64,000 nucleotides of DNA from Oceanibaculum indicum P24. GTDB taxonomy: Bacteria; Pseudomonadota; Alphaproteobacteria; Oceanibaculales; Oceanibaculaceae. A program made the position numbers and the translations under genes. The stretch lies in the NCBI RefSeq assembly GCF_000299935.1, contig NZ_AMRL01000012.1, forward strand, positions 45,957 through 109,956, written 5' to 3'. This document shows positions 1 through 9,087 of the stretch, piece after piece. Positions within the stretch are counted from its first letter, which is position 1, and every line of letters starts with the position of its first letter. A model generated the notes under the pieces. It saw only the letters and a program-made list of their open reading frames with translations. It was not told where the DNA came from and made no database searches.

Positions 1-785
1 ATATTGAAACCTTGCGCACCGATGAAAGGAACAGGATCGACGAATGTCATCCCTGGTGAATCACCAGCATGTCCCGCATCTGCCGCCCCGCCGCCGCCAA
101 TCACAAACTGCTGCCTTTGCCGAATACGTTCCGTGACCTGCCGCTGTAGCATGTCCATTGCCTGCTCCGTCCGATTGGTCAGAGGAACGATCCGAACAGT
201 TTGCGGACTGTTCAGAAGTTTACGGACGAGCTTCTGCCCTTCTGGTCTCTCCAGCAGCGTCGCGAAGGCACTTAGGACCCGGTCACGAAACCCGACCACC
301 TGAACATTGGCCCCATTGAGAATTAACCGCCCGTAATCGCGATTCTCGATGATGACGCTGCCGACGCCATTCACCAGCTGGGTCCAGAGCAGCTGGGCAT
401 CGTTCTGCGGATCGTTGCGCACATAGATGGCGCCGCCGCCCTGAAGAGTCATGGTCTGGCGTTCATGCTCGGCCCTCACCTGGTTCAGCAGGTCAAGGAT
501 GGTATCGCGGTCAGGATGCAGCGGGTTGGCGACCAGCCAGTTATAGAGATGGCCGCGCAGGGTGCTCATCAGCTGCAAGCGCTGCGCACCGGTCAACGCA
601 CCGATCACCCGGTTATAGCGGTTCACCTGATTGACGATACTCGTCAGTTCCTGAGATTGGCCATGCAGACCGCCGAGACCACCGGGTGCCACGATCTGCC
701 GTTGCAGCACGCGGCCGCGCTGCTGCCCCATGCCAGGTCGGTGCCCGGCGACTGGCCTGTGCGAGAGTGGACGCATGCGCAGCAT
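1..785 (-). CDS. Effector-like protein, possible M91 (NleD-like) metallopeptidase, partial at left edge
   Basis: An uninterrupted minus-strand reading frame starts at ATG 785, with a GGGGAG ribosome site about 8 bases upstream, and leaves the window after about 261 codons without a stop. The N terminus is rich in Arg, Gln and Gly. Residues around 60-110 form a helical stretch (NRVIGALTGAQRLQL, then HLYNWL and LLNQVRAEHER). Residues around 145-200 contain GFRDRVLSAFATLLERPEG followed by a VRIVP strand. From memory this layout resembles the region preceding the zinc site in M91/NleD-like effectors found with contractile injection systems. The HExxH motif that would prove it lies outside the window. 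The gene follows lolD by about 67 bases on the same strand, where many alphaproteobacteria have dnaE. The frame is secure; the function is an inference. Confidence 0.6.
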   Translation of the reverse strand, partial: MLRMRPLSHRPVAGHRPGMGQQRGRVLQRQIVAPGGLGGLHGQSQELTSIVNQVNRYNRVIGALTGAQRLQLMSTLRGHLYNWLVANPLHPDRDTILDLLNQVRAEHERQTMTLQGGGAIYVRNDPQNDAQLLWTQLVNGVGSVIIENRDYGRLILNGANVQVVGFRDRVLSAFATLLERPEGQKLVRKLLNSPQTVRIVPLTNRTEQAMDMLQRQVTERIRQRQQFVIGGGGAADAGHAGDSPGMTFVDPVPFIGAQGFN

Positions 786-852
786 AATCTTGCTCCCCGA
801 TTGCCATCACAGGGTAGCAAGCACTCTTATTAAATGCACGCAATAAGTGTAT

Positions 853-1542
853 CTAGCGGCTGTATTCCACAACCAGCCCGTCGCGCATCTCCAGCACCCG
901 GTCCATGCGCGCCGCCAGCTCCAGATTATGGGTGGCGATCAGCGCGCCCAGCCGGACCGCGCGGCAGATGCGCGTCAGATGGCCGAACACATCCTCGGCG
1001 GTGTGCGGGTCGAGATTGCCGGTCGGCTCGTCGGCCAGCAGCAGCTTCGGCACATTGGCCATGGCGCGCACGATGGCGACGCGCTGCTGTTCGCCGCCGG
1101 ATAGCCGCGCCGGACGGTGATCCTCGCGCTCGGCCAGCCCGACCATGGCCAGCAGCTCATGCGCCCGCTCCTCCGCTTCCTTGCGGTTGAGGCCGGCGAT
1201 CAGCTGCGGCAGCACGACATTTTCCAGCGCAGAGAATTCCGGCAGCAAATGATGGAACTGATAGACGAATCCGATGGAGTGGCGGCGCATCCCGGTGCGC
1301 GCATCGTCGCCCATGGTCCCGCAGGAATGGCCGCCGATCAGCACGTCGCCGGCGGTTGGCCGTTCCAGCAATCCGGCGATCTGCAGCAGCGTCGATTTGC
1401 CTGCACCGGAAGGGCCGACCAGCGCTACCAGTTCTCCCGGCTGCACGATCAGATCGACGCCGCGCAGCACCTCCAGCGGACGGCCCGCCTGCTCGAAGCG
1501 GCGGACGACCCTGCGCAGTTCAAAGGCTGGCGTCTCACTCAT
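853..1542 (-). CDS. lolD: Lipoprotein-releasing ABC transporter ATPase LolD
   Basis: The 229-residue ATPase powers release of outer-membrane lipoproteins from the inner membrane to the periplasmic chaperone LolA. It has Walker [10 protein letters not shown], the signature LSGGEQQR and Walker [13 protein letters not shown], the last typical of the LolD/MacB/FtsE group. It is the usual length. Its start overlaps the end of the LolC/E permease gene by 8 bases, so the two are co-translated and form the transporter together. Paralogous MacB-type exporters share the motifs, but the pairing with a LolC/E-type permease next to proS supports LolD. Confidence 0.95.
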   Translation of the reverse strand: MSETPAFELRRVVRRFEQAGRPLEVLRGVDLIVQPGELVALVGPSGAGKSTLLQIAGLLERPTAGDVLIGGHSCGTMGDDARTGMRRHSIGFVYQFHHLLPEFSALENVVLPQLIAGLNRKEAEERAHELLAMVGLAEREDHRPARLSGGEQQRVAIVRAMANVPKLLLADEPTGNLDPHTAEDVFGHLTRICRAVRLGALIATHNLELAARMDRVLEMRDGLVVEYSR

Positions 1543-2782
1543 AGCGCAGCGCCTCCACCGGGTCCTGCCGCGCCGCGCGCCAGGCCGGATAGATCGTCGC
1601 GAGGAAAGACAGGATCAGTGCCATCAGCACGACGGTAATCACCTCGCTGGTATCCACCTTGGCCGGCAGGCGCGAGAGGAAATAGATTTCCGCCGAGAAC
1701 AGCTCGGTCCCCGTCAGGAACTCGACGCCCTTCCGGATGGTCTCGATGTTCAGGCAGAACAGCAGCCCCAGCACGAAGCCGGCCAGCGTGCCGACCACGC
1801 CGATGGAGGCACCGGTCATGAAGAAGATACGCATGATCATGCCCCGGGAGGCGCCCATGGTGCGCAGCACCGCGATGTCGCGGCCCTTGTCCTTCACCAG
1901 CATGATCAAGCTGGAAATGATGTTGAAGGCCGCCACCAGGATGATCAGCGTCAGGATCAGGAACATGACATTGCGTTCCACCTGGATCGCGGTGAAGAAG
2001 CTGGAATTGGCCTGCTGCCAGTCATAGAGCCGCTTGCCCGGCCCGATGGCGGTCGTGATCGCCTCGCGCAGGCTGCGCACGGCATCCGGATCGTCCAGCA
2101 GGATATCGATGCCGGTCACCGCATCGCCCAGCCTGAAGAAGGTCTGCGCGGCCTCCATCGGCATATAGATGAAGCTGTTGTCGTACTCGTACATGCCGAC
2201 CTCGAACAGCGCGGCCACGGTATAGGATTTCAACCGCGGGATCGAGCCGAAGGCGGTCGGGTTCGATTGCGGGCTGATCAGCGTGATCTGGTTGCCGACG
2301 GTCAGGTTCATGCGCTGCGCCATGCGCGTGCCGATCATCACCGCGTCATTGCCCTCGAACGCATCCAGCGAGCCCGCCATGATGGCGTTCGACAGAAGTG
2401 CGCGGCGCTGTACATCCTCGCGCCGCATGCCCTTCACCAGCGCGCCGGAGGCCACGCCATTGGCGGTTGCCATCACCTGCCCCTCGACCTGCGGGAAGGC
2501 CATCGTCACACCCTCGACCAGCTGAACCTGATCGACCATGCCGGCATAGCCGGGCAGCGGCCCCTGCTGCGCGAAGATCGTCAGATGGCCGTTTACGCCG
2601 AGGATGCGGCCCAGCAGCTCCGCCCGGAAGCCATTCATCACCGACATGACGATGATCAAAGTCGCCACGCCGAGCGCGATGCCCAGCAGGGAGAAGCCGG
2701 CAATTACCGAGATGAACCCCTCCTGCCGGCGCGCGCGTAGATAGCGGAAGGCGACCATGCGCTCGAAGGCGGAGAAGATCAT
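1535..2782 (-). CDS. lolC: Lipoprotein-releasing ABC transporter permease, LolC/LolE family
   Basis: This 415-residue inner-membrane permease extracts mature lipoproteins and passes them to LolA. The N terminus carries the family hallmark [19 protein letters not shown] leading into transmembrane segment 1 (about residues 25-50). A large periplasmic domain follows, and three more membrane segments lie around residues 270-410 ([51 protein letters not shown]). The C terminus ends PVEALRYE, typical of the MacB/FtsX fold. Only one permease gene is present, as in many alphaproteobacteria where a single LolC/E-like protein probably acts as a homodimer, so the C versus E label is arbitrary. It starts 10 bases after the end of proS. 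Confidence 0.93.
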   Translation of the reverse strand: MIFSAFERMVAFRYLRARRQEGFISVIAGFSLLGIALGVATLIIVMSVMNGFRAELLGRILGVNGHLTIFAQQGPLPGYAGMVDQVQLVEGVTMAFPQVEGQVMATANGVASGALVKGMRREDVQRRALLSNAIMAGSLDAFEGNDAVMIGTRMAQRMNLTVGNQITLISPQSNPTAFGSIPRLKSYTVAALFEVGMYEYDNSFIYMPMEAAQTFFRLGDAVTGIDILLDDPDAVRSLREAITTAIGPGKRLYDWQQANSSFFTAIQVERNVMFLILTLIILVAAFNIISSLIMLVKDKGRDIAVLRTMGASRGMIMRIFFMTGASIGVVGTLAGFVLGLLFCLNIETIRKGVEFLTGTELFSAEIYFLSRLPAKVDTSEVITVVLMALILSFLATIYPAWRAARQDPVEALRYE

Positions 2783-2792
2783 GCGGACAGCC

Positions 2793-4106
2793 TCAACCGA
2801 TCAGCTTCGACAGGGCGGAATCGATGGAGAGTTCCTGCTTTTCGCCAGTGCGGCGGTTCTTGATCTCGACCATGCCGTTCTGCAGGCCGCGCGGGCCGAC
2901 CACCAGCTGCCAGGGCAGACCGATCAGATCCATGGTGGCGAGCTTCGGCCCCGGTCGCTCGTCGCGGTCGTCATACAGCACCTCAACGCCGGCGGCGTTC
3001 AGCTTGGCGTAGAGATCGTCACAGGCACGCGTGCAATCGGCATCGCCGGCCTTCAGATTGACCAGCCCGACCTTGAAGGGCGCCACCGATTCCGGCCAGA
3101 TGATGCCGGCCTCGTCATGGCTGGCCTCGATGATGCCGCCGACCAGACGCGACACGCCGATGCCGTAGCTGCCCATATGTACCGGCCCGGTGGAGCCGTC
3201 GGGCATCTGCACCTCGGCCTTCAGCGGCTCGGAATATTTGCTGGCGAAATAGAAGATATGGCCGACCTCGATGCCGCGCGTCTCGATCAGCTCGGAAGCC
3301 GGCACCGGGCAGTCCGCCGGCACATGCTTCTCGTCGGTCGCGGCGTACAGGCTGGTGAACTTGTCCACCACCGGCTGCAGGTCGCCCTCGAAATCCACCT
3401 CGATGCCGGAAATGCCGAGGTCCATCCAGCCCTTGTGGCAAAACACCTGGCTCTCCCCGGTCTCCGCCAGGATGATGAATTCATGGCTCATATCGCCGCC
3501 GATCGGGCCGGTATCGGCAGCCATCGGGATCGCCTTCAGCCCCAGCCTGTCGAAGGTGCGCAAGTAAGCCACGAACATCTTGTTGTAGGCGCGCTTGGCA
3601 CCCTCATAATCCACATCGAAGGAATAGGCGTCCTTCATCAGGAATTCGCGCCCGCGCATCACGCCGAAACGCGGCCGCACCTCGTCGCGGAACTTCCACT
3701 GGATGTGGTAGAGCATGCGTGGCAGGTCCTTGTAGGACCGCACGGAGGACCGGAAGATTTCGGTGATCTGCTCCTCGTTGGTCGGGCCATACAGCATCTC
3801 GCGGTCGTGCCGGTCCTTGATGCGCAGCATCTCCTTGCCATAGCCGTCATAGCGTCCGCTCTGGCGCCACAGATCGGCCGACTGGATGGTCGGCATCAGC
3901 ATTTCCTGCGCGCCGGCGGCATCCTGCTCCTCGCGCACCACCTGCTCGATCTTCTGCAGTACCTTGAAGCCCATCGGCAGCCAGGAATAGATGCCGGCAC
4001 TGGCCTGGCGCACCATGCCGGCGCGCAGCATCAGCCGGTGCGAGGCAATCTGCGCCTCGGCGGGCGTTTCCTTCAGGATCGGCAGAAAGTAGGCGGAAAG
4101 ACGCAT
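2793..4106 (-). CDS. proS: Prolyl-tRNA synthetase, short alphaproteobacterial type
   Basis: This cytosolic class II synthetase charges tRNA-Pro. Motif 2 is visible around residue 140 ([22 protein letters not shown], here described in part) and motif 3 near [16 protein letters not shown] at about 325. At 437 residues it is far shorter than E. coli ProRS (about 570) because the INS editing domain is reduced, which is normal for this class of bacteria; Cys-tRNA-Pro or Ala-tRNA-Pro clearance then depends on separate YbaK/ProX-type proteins, none of which is in this window. The ATG has an AGAGGGA site just upstream. The gene heads the proS-lolCE-lolD operon. Confidence 0.96.
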   Translation of the reverse strand: MRLSAYFLPILKETPAEAQIASHRLMLRAGMVRQASAGIYSWLPMGFKVLQKIEQVVREEQDAAGAQEMLMPTIQSADLWRQSGRYDGYGKEMLRIKDRHDREMLYGPTNEEQITEIFRSSVRSYKDLPRMLYHIQWKFRDEVRPRFGVMRGREFLMKDAYSFDVDYEGAKRAYNKMFVAYLRTFDRLGLKAIPMAADTGPIGGDMSHEFIILAETGESQVFCHKGWMDLGISGIEVDFEGDLQPVVDKFTSLYAATDEKHVPADCPVPASELIETRGIEVGHIFYFASKYSEPLKAEVQMPDGSTGPVHMGSYGIGVSRLVGGIIEASHDEAGIIWPESVAPFKVGLVNLKAGDADCTRACDDLYAKLNAAGVEVLYDDRDERPGPKLATMDLIGLPWQLVVGPRGLQNGMVEIKNRRTGEKQELSIDSALSKLIG

Positions 4107-4284
4107 GGAATCCCTCTGACAGGCGAATGGCGGCTAGCTAACCGCCGTTTATGGCACGACGGCGGCAGACTTTAGGGAAAGCGCGGGGGGATGTCTATTG
4201 GAGCCTCCATTGCCAGGAGGCCATCGCTTTACCTCTCCACCAGAGCCGCCTAATATCCGACTGTACAGCCCAATGAGACTCCGC

Positions 4285-4536
4285 ATGCCCACAACAGACT
4301 CGCCTGAAGCGCTGGTGCTCGATCTGGTGGAATGGGTTGCGCTGGCACCGCGCCCCTATGGCGAGGCCATCGAGGCCTGGCGCACATCCTGCCCGCGCCT
4401 GACCGTTTGGGAAGATGCCGCCGATCAGGGACTGGTCCGGCGGATAAAAAGTGACACAGGCGAGAATCTGCTGGTAGCGACGGAACAGGGCCTCCTCCTG
4501 CTGAAGGCAAAACGCGGCGGCTGGCCAGAACGGTGA
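4285..4536 (+). CDS. Small conserved hypothetical protein
   Basis: This gene encodes about 83 residues of unknown function. The core reads EWVALAPRPYGEAIEAW, then RTSCPRLTVWEDAADQGLV and a short beta-rich end. The conserved-looking Trp, Cys and Pro residues and the codon usage suggest a real gene, and I recall similar small proteins in other alphaproteobacteria, but no domain is recognised. Two starts are possible. ATG 4285 has GAGA 7 bases upstream and is chosen; ATG 4273 would add four residues. It lies alone, divergent from proS and convergent with the chemoreceptor gene. No signal peptide or membrane segment is seen. Confidence 0.6.
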   Translation: MPTTDSPEALVLDLVEWVALAPRPYGEAIEAWRTSCPRLTVWEDAADQGLVRRIKSDTGENLLVATEQGLLLLKAKRGGWPER

Positions 4537-4591
4537 ACGAGGCGCGGCTCGCCCGATAGGCTGACAGCCGCGCCCGTAGTCAGGCGATTGA

Positions 4592-6094
4592 TCACATTGC
4601 CCGGACATTCACCAGGAAGGCATCAACGCGGTCGCGCAGCGCATCGGCCTGGCCGTTCAGGTCCCGCGCGGTGATCAGGAGATCATTGGAGGAGCGCCCT
4701 GTATCCTCCGCCGCAAGGGTCACGCCGTTGATGTTGCTGGCAATCTCGCGGGTGGCGGCAGACTGCTCCTCGACCGCGCCGGAGATCGAGCTGGAAATGC
4801 CACTCACCTGACCAATGATCTCGCCGATCTGACGAATGGCTGATGCCGTGGCGCCGCTGGAATCCTGGATTTCCTGAATCTGCTGGGCGATTTCGTCGGT
4901 TGCCCTGGCGGTCTGGGTGGCGAGGCTCTTCACCTCGGAGGCGACAACGGCAAAGCCCTTGCCGGCTTCCCCTGCCCGCGCCGCCTCGATGGTCGCGTTC
5001 AGCGCCAGCAGGTTGGTCTGGGCCGCGATGTCGCTGATGATCTGCGTCACGTCGCCGATCTTCTGCGCCGCATTGACCAGGGCGTTGACCATAGCCTCGG
5101 AGCGCCGGGCCTCTTCAACCGCATTGCCGATAACCGTCGATGAGTCGGATATCTGCCGGGAAATCTCCTGCACGGAACTCGCAAGCTCGTCCGCGGCAGC
5201 GGCCACCATCGCGGACTGCTGGTTGGATTGTTCGGCGGCAGCGGCCATGGTCTGCGCGGACCCTTCCATGCCGCCGGCGGAATTCGCCAGCTCGGAAACC
5301 AGGCTCAGCACCCCGCTCTCGAAGTCAGCGGCAAGCTGCGCGTTCTCCTGCTTCCGGGGGGTCAGGTCCGTCGCAAACTTGACCACCTTGAAGGGGCGCC
5401 CATAGGCATCAAGGATCGGGTTGTAGCTGGCTTCCAGCCAGATATCCTTACCGCCCTTGCCGAGACGCTTGAACTGCCCGGCGACATATTCACCGCGCCC
5501 AAGCTTGGCCCAGAAGGCACGGTAATCGGCGCTTTCGCGCACACCCGATTCAGCGAACATGGAATGGTGCTTGCCGGCAACCTCTTCGAGCCGGTAGCCC
5601 ATCACCTTCAGGAAATTCTCGTTGGCGGTGATGATCGTGCCATCCAGCTCGAACTCGATGACCGCCTGGGAGCGGTTCAGCGCTTCCAGCTTTCCCGTCA
5701 TTTCCGCCTGCGCCATCTTCTGGGCAGTGATGTCCGTGGCGTACTTCACCACCTTGTAAACTTTCCCGCGCCCGTCCGTCAGAGGGTTGTAGCTGGCCTC
5801 CAGCCAGATTTCCTTGCCGCCCTTGGTTAGGCGCCTGAATTGCCCGGTAGAAAACTCACCGCGCGCCAGCGCCGGCCAGAATCCCTTATAGTTTGCGCTG
5901 TCGCGATCCGCGCGCTCCAGAAACATCGAATGATGCTTGCCCTGGATTTCCTTCAGGCCATAGCCCATGGCCTTCAGGAAATTCTGGTTCGCCGTGATGA
6001 TGGTACCGTCGGGCGCAAACTCGATGACGGCCTGGGACTTGTCGAGCGCAGCACATTTTGCGCGCGCGTCGGACGCGCCGCTGGAGAGGAACAT
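4592..6094 (-). CDS. Soluble double-PAS methyl-accepting chemotaxis protein
   Basis: This 500-residue receptor-type signal transducer has no transmembrane segment, so it should act in the cytoplasm. Two PAS domains in tandem (about residues 18-125 and 140-248) are close copies of each other: both contain [15 protein letters not shown], a GKHHSMF motif and [10 protein letters not shown] methyl-accepting signalling domain follows (about 270-490) with the conserved hairpin tip [21 protein letters not shown]. The layout is like Aer-2 and BdlA-type receptors that sense redox state, oxygen or a bound cofactor; the ligand is not evident. The start ATG has a CGGAG site. No chemotaxis kinase or coupling genes are nearby, so it is an orphan receptor feeding a distant Che system. 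Confidence 0.93.
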   Translation of the reverse strand: MFLSSGASDARAKCAALDKSQAVIEFAPDGTIITANQNFLKAMGYGLKEIQGKHHSMFLERADRDSANYKGFWPALARGEFSTGQFRRLTKGGKEIWLEASYNPLTDGRGKVYKVVKYATDITAQKMAQAEMTGKLEALNRSQAVIEFELDGTIITANENFLKVMGYRLEEVAGKHHSMFAESGVRESADYRAFWAKLGRGEYVAGQFKRLGKGGKDIWLEASYNPILDAYGRPFKVVKFATDLTPRKQENAQLAADFESGVLSLVSELANSAGGMEGSAQTMAAAAEQSNQQSAMVAAAADELASSVQEISRQISDSSTVIGNAVEEARRSEAMVNALVNAAQKIGDVTQIISDIAAQTNLLALNATIEAARAGEAGKGFAVVASEVKSLATQTARATDEIAQQIQEIQDSSGATASAIRQIGEIIGQVSGISSSISGAVEEQSAATREIASNINGVTLAAEDTGRSSNDLLITARDLNGQADALRDRVDAFLVNVRAM

Positions 6095-6175
6095 TCTGGA
6101 ACTCCGGAAAATCGAACAGGAGGGGGTAGAAAAATAGGATTACTGTTAGAAGTACGCAGAAGCTCTCCCGTTGGA

Positions 6176-7312
6176 TCACAGCCAGCCGCGTTTTCTGAAG
6201 AACCACAGCATGCCGACCGTCAAGCCAAGCATGACGATCATCACGGCGGGATAGCCATAGGCCCAGCCCAGCTCCGGCATGTTCAGCCAGCCGGCCGCCG
6301 GATCGAAATTCATGCCATAGACGCCGACGATGAAGGTCAGCGGCATGAAGATGACGGAAATCACCGCCAGCACGCGGATGATGTCGTTCAGCCGGTTGCT
6401 GGTCGCCAGCATCAGCGCGTTCTGCAGTTCGGTCACCACCTCGCGATAGGTTTCCAGCAAATCCATCAGCTGCACGGTGTGGTCGTAGCTGTCGCGCAGA
6501 TAGGGCAATGTCTTCTTGCCGATACCCATTTCCTTGTCGCCGCGCAGCAGCAGGTTCAGCACCTCCCGCTCCGGCCATTGCTGGCGGCGCAGCAACAGGA
6601 GATGGCGCTTCATCCGCAGCAGGCGCCGGTTGGCGTCGGCAGGCGGGTCCTCCAGCAGGTCGGTCTCCAGATCCTCGATCTCCGAACCCATGCGCTCCAG
6701 CAGCGGGAATTTGTGATCGACGATCAGGTCGATCAGCGCATAGAGCAGGTAATCCGGCCCGAGCTGGCGCAGCCGCCCGCCCCTTGTCAGCCGCTCGCGC
6801 ACTGGCAGGAACAGCCCGTCATCCCCGGCATCGATGCTGATAACCAGATTGCCCTTCAGGAACAGGCTGGTCTGGTACAGCCGCAGGTCGACGCCGGAAT
6901 AATCAACGTGGGTCATCACGACGAACAGATGCTCGTCATAGAGTTCCACCTTGGGGCGCTGGCCGCCATTCAGCACATCCTCCAGCGCCAGCGGGTGCAG
7001 GCCAAGGCTGTCCTGCAGCCGGCGCGCCAGATCGGCATCCGGTGTGCCGGATATGTGCAGCCAGAAGATCGCCCGGTTTGCGTGCTTGCTTGCCGGCGCT
7101 TCCGCTTCCGGCACGCGGGCCGCCGCCTCGGCGGCCTGCGCCAGCCAGGCCCGGCAATCCTCCGGCGTCACATGGACGGCTTCCTCAACCTTGCTGGAAT
7201 CGAAGCGCGTGAGGGTCAGCACCGCCTCGCCCGCCGGCTGGTCTGCCGGCGCGATCAGCGCACCCGGCGATGTTCCGGGAATCTGGTAGCTGGACCCGTA
7301 AAGCAGCGCCAT
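6176..7312 (-). CDS. corA: CorA-family magnesium/cobalt transport protein
   Basis: This 378-residue inner-membrane divalent cation channel has a long soluble N-terminal funnel domain (about residues 1-310) with long coiled helices (LLERMGSEIEDLETDLLED, then the RRLLRMKRHLLLLRRQ stretch). Two C-terminal membrane helices flank the selectivity motif YGMNF near residue 335. The family works as a homopentamer. Some close relatives (ZntB) export zinc, and the motif alone does not separate these, so the ion is inferred as magnesium. A strong GGAGGAAC ribosome site precedes the ATG. The gene is divergent from lrgA, with about 100 bases between them that must hold both promoters. Confidence 0.9.
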   Translation of the reverse strand: MALLYGSSYQIPGTSPGALIAPADQPAGEAVLTLTRFDSSKVEEAVHVTPEDCRAWLAQAAEAAARVPEAEAPASKHANRAIFWLHISGTPDADLARRLQDSLGLHPLALEDVLNGGQRPKVELYDEHLFVVMTHVDYSGVDLRLYQTSLFLKGNLVISIDAGDDGLFLPVRERLTRGGRLRQLGPDYLLYALIDLIVDHKFPLLERMGSEIEDLETDLLEDPPADANRRLLRMKRHLLLLRRQQWPEREVLNLLLRGDKEMGIGKKTLPYLRDSYDHTVQLMDLLETYREVVTELQNALMLATSNRLNDIIRVLAVISVIFMPLTFIVGVYGMNFDPAAGWLNMPELGWAYGYPAVMIVMLGLTVGMLWFFRKRGWL

Positions 7313-7413
7313 GGACTCGTTCCTCCGCTTGCCTCCGTACGCGCAATGCGGAACGGTAACGGCTGCCGGCGGTTCACCGCAACCGCCTTGGCCCCATCGA
7401 AACAGGAGGCTCC

Positions 7414-7782
7414 ATGCTGAACGCCATCACCGCCCTGCTGCTGTTCCAGCTGATCGGCGAAACCATCGCCCGGCTGGCGGGTCTTCCCCTGCCCGGCCCC
7501 GTGATCGGCATGGCGCTGCTGTTCCTGGCGCTGACCCTGCGCGGCGACCTGCCGGACAACCTGCGCACGACGGCAAGCGGATTGCTGCAGCACCTGTCAT
7601 TGCTGTTCGTGCCGGCGGGCGTCGGCGTGGTGCTGTATCTGTCGCTGATTGCCGATCAGTGGGCCGCGATCAGCGTGTCCCTGCTGGTATCCACAGTGGC
7701 CACCATCGCGGTCAGCGCGCTGGTGATGCTGGGGTTCGAACGGCTGAGCGGCCGCCGCAACAAGCCGGAGGGCGGGCAATGA
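7414..7782 (+). CDS. lrgA: CidA/LrgA family membrane protein
   Basis: This small (122-residue) integral membrane protein has four predicted hydrophobic helices. It contains the family motif PGPVIGMALLFLAL near residue 30. LrgA/CidA proteins are holin-like and have been linked to murein hydrolase control, cell death and, in some species, pyruvate uptake. An AGGAGG site sits 5 bases before the ATG. Its stop overlaps the lrgB start as ATGA, so the two are translationally coupled, which is the standard arrangement of this two-protein system. Confidence 0.92.
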   Translation: MLNAITALLLFQLIGETIARLAGLPLPGPVIGMALLFLALTLRGDLPDNLRTTASGLLQHLSLLFVPAGVGVVLYLSLIADQWAAISVSLLVSTVATIAVSALVMLGFERLSGRRNKPEGGQ

Positions 7783-8498
7783 ATGCCGATCTCCGCGAAA
7801 TCTGGGTCTATCTCTCGACGACCCCGCTGCTTGGCCTCACGCTGACGCTGATCGCCTATCAGGCCGGTTATTTCGTCTATACGCGGCTGAAGCTATTTCC
7901 GCTGGCCAACCCGGTGCTGATCGCCGTGATCCTGCTGGTGGCACTGCTCTGGGTCACTGGGACGCCCTACCAGACCTATTTTGACGGTGCGCAGTTCGTG
8001 CACTTCCTGCTGGGGCCGGCGACCGTGGCGCTGGCGATCCCGCTCTACATTCATTTCCAGGCGGTAAAACGGTCGGCGCTCGCCATTATCGCGACCGTCA
8101 TCGTCGGATCGGCGACCGCGGCGGCAACGACCGTGGGCGTGGCCTGGGCAATGGGCGCCACGCGGGAGACGCTGCTGTCCATTGCGCCTAAATCCGTCAC
8201 CATGCCGATTGCCATGGGCATCTCGGAAAAGCTGGGCGGCCTGCCCTCGCTGACCGCCGTGCTGGTGCTGCTGACCGGCATTGCCGGAGCAATGCTGACG
8301 ACCTGGACGCTGAACCTGCTGGGAATCCGGGACTGGCGGGCACGAGGGCTGGCAACCGGAATCGCCGCGCATGGCATCGGCACGGCACGGGCACTTCAGG
8401 TAAACGAGGTCGCGGGGGCGTTCGCGAGCCTCGGCATGGGTCTGAACGCACTGGCACCGGCTGTACTTTTGCCGTTACTGGCGGCGTTGTTCCTTTAG
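7779..8498 (+). CDS. lrgB: CidB/LrgB family membrane protein
   Basis: This 239-residue membrane protein partners LrgA. The ATG at 7779 overlaps the lrgA stop as ATGA and gives the usual LrgB length; the same frame is open further upstream, but that would only extend it antisense to corA and across lrgA. Several hydrophobic helices are present, with the family motifs ALWVTGTPYQTYFDGA, LLGPATVALAIPLY and the conserved APKSVTMPIAMGISEKLGG near residue 140. AAHGIGTARALQ near 200 is also typical. Function follows LrgA: control of cell-envelope autolysis or small-acid transport. It ends one base before the convergent MarR gene ends. Confidence 0.93.
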   Translation: MNADLREIWVYLSTTPLLGLTLTLIAYQAGYFVYTRLKLFPLANPVLIAVILLVALLWVTGTPYQTYFDGAQFVHFLLGPATVALAIPLYIHFQAVKRSALAIIATVIVGSATAAATTVGVAWAMGATRETLLSIAPKSVTMPIAMGISEKLGGLPSLTAVLVLLTGIAGAMLTTWTLNLLGIRDWRARGLATGIAAHGIGTARALQVNEVAGAFASLGMGLNALAPAVLLPLLAALFL

Positions 8499-8499
8499 G

Positions 8500-8976
8500 T
8501 CAGCCGGTACCGAGCAGCGAGGAGCGGCCGCGGAAATCCAGCATGTCCGCCCAGTAGCGCTCCAGCACCCGGTAGGCCTCGCTGGCCGATTCCAGTGCCT
8601 TGGTGCTGCTGATCCCCTTCTCCAGATCTTTAGCGTGACGTTCGAACATGGCGGCGATGTTCTTGCACAGCGCCAGCCCCTTGTCCGACAGGCGGACCCG
8701 GATCGAGCGCCGGTCATGCGGCGACCGCTCCTGGATCAGATAGCCGTTCTCGACCATCTTCCGAACGTTGTAGGAGACGTTCGAACCGAGGTAATAGCCA
8801 CGGTTGGTCAACTCGCCGACGGTCAGCTCGTCACTGCCGATATTGAAGAGAATCAGCGCCTGAACGTTATTAATATCCTCGATGCCGTTGCGGTCCAGCT
8901 CGGTCTTTACGACTTCAAGGAATTGGCGATGCAGCCGTTCGATTAGCTTAATCGCCTCCAGATACGAATCTTTCAC
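8500..8976 (-). CDS. ldtR: MarR-family transcriptional regulator, LdtR-like
   Basis: This 158-residue winged-helix dimeric repressor or activator resembles LdtR of Rhizobiales throughout, as far as I recall: LIERLHRQFLEVVK, then INNVQALILFNIG, ELTVGELTNRGYYLGSNVSYN in the recognition region, and ERSPHDRRSIRVRLSDKG in the wing. LdtR controls an L,D-transpeptidase and osmotic-stress genes in Liberibacter and Sinorhizobium. It starts at GTG 8976. It is convergent with the envelope genes lrgAB and lies downstream of the valine genes with a 110-base gap. The family call is firm; the LdtR orthology is from remembered sequence. Confidence 0.85.
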   Translation of the reverse strand: MKDSYLEAIKLIERLHRQFLEVVKTELDRNGIEDINNVQALILFNIGSDELTVGELTNRGYYLGSNVSYNVRKMVENGYLIQERSPHDRRSIRVRLSDKGLALCKNIAAMFERHAKDLEKGISSTKALESASEAYRVLERYWADMLDFRGRSSLLGTG

Positions 8977-9087
8977 AGTATGCTCGCCCCCAGTTGCATG
9001 GCGCTTCTCTTAAGCACGCAGTCTATCGACTTTGCTTTCTTTTCCTTCGCTTAACATACGCCATGTCGTCAACACAATTCGCTTTCA

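Noticed and set aside
1274..2740. A 488-codon open frame on the plus strand across lolD and the lolC/E gene
   Set aside because: It is antisense to two well-supported genes; its translation is His/Arg/Gln-rich with no motifs, the usual by-product of GC-rich coding DNA.
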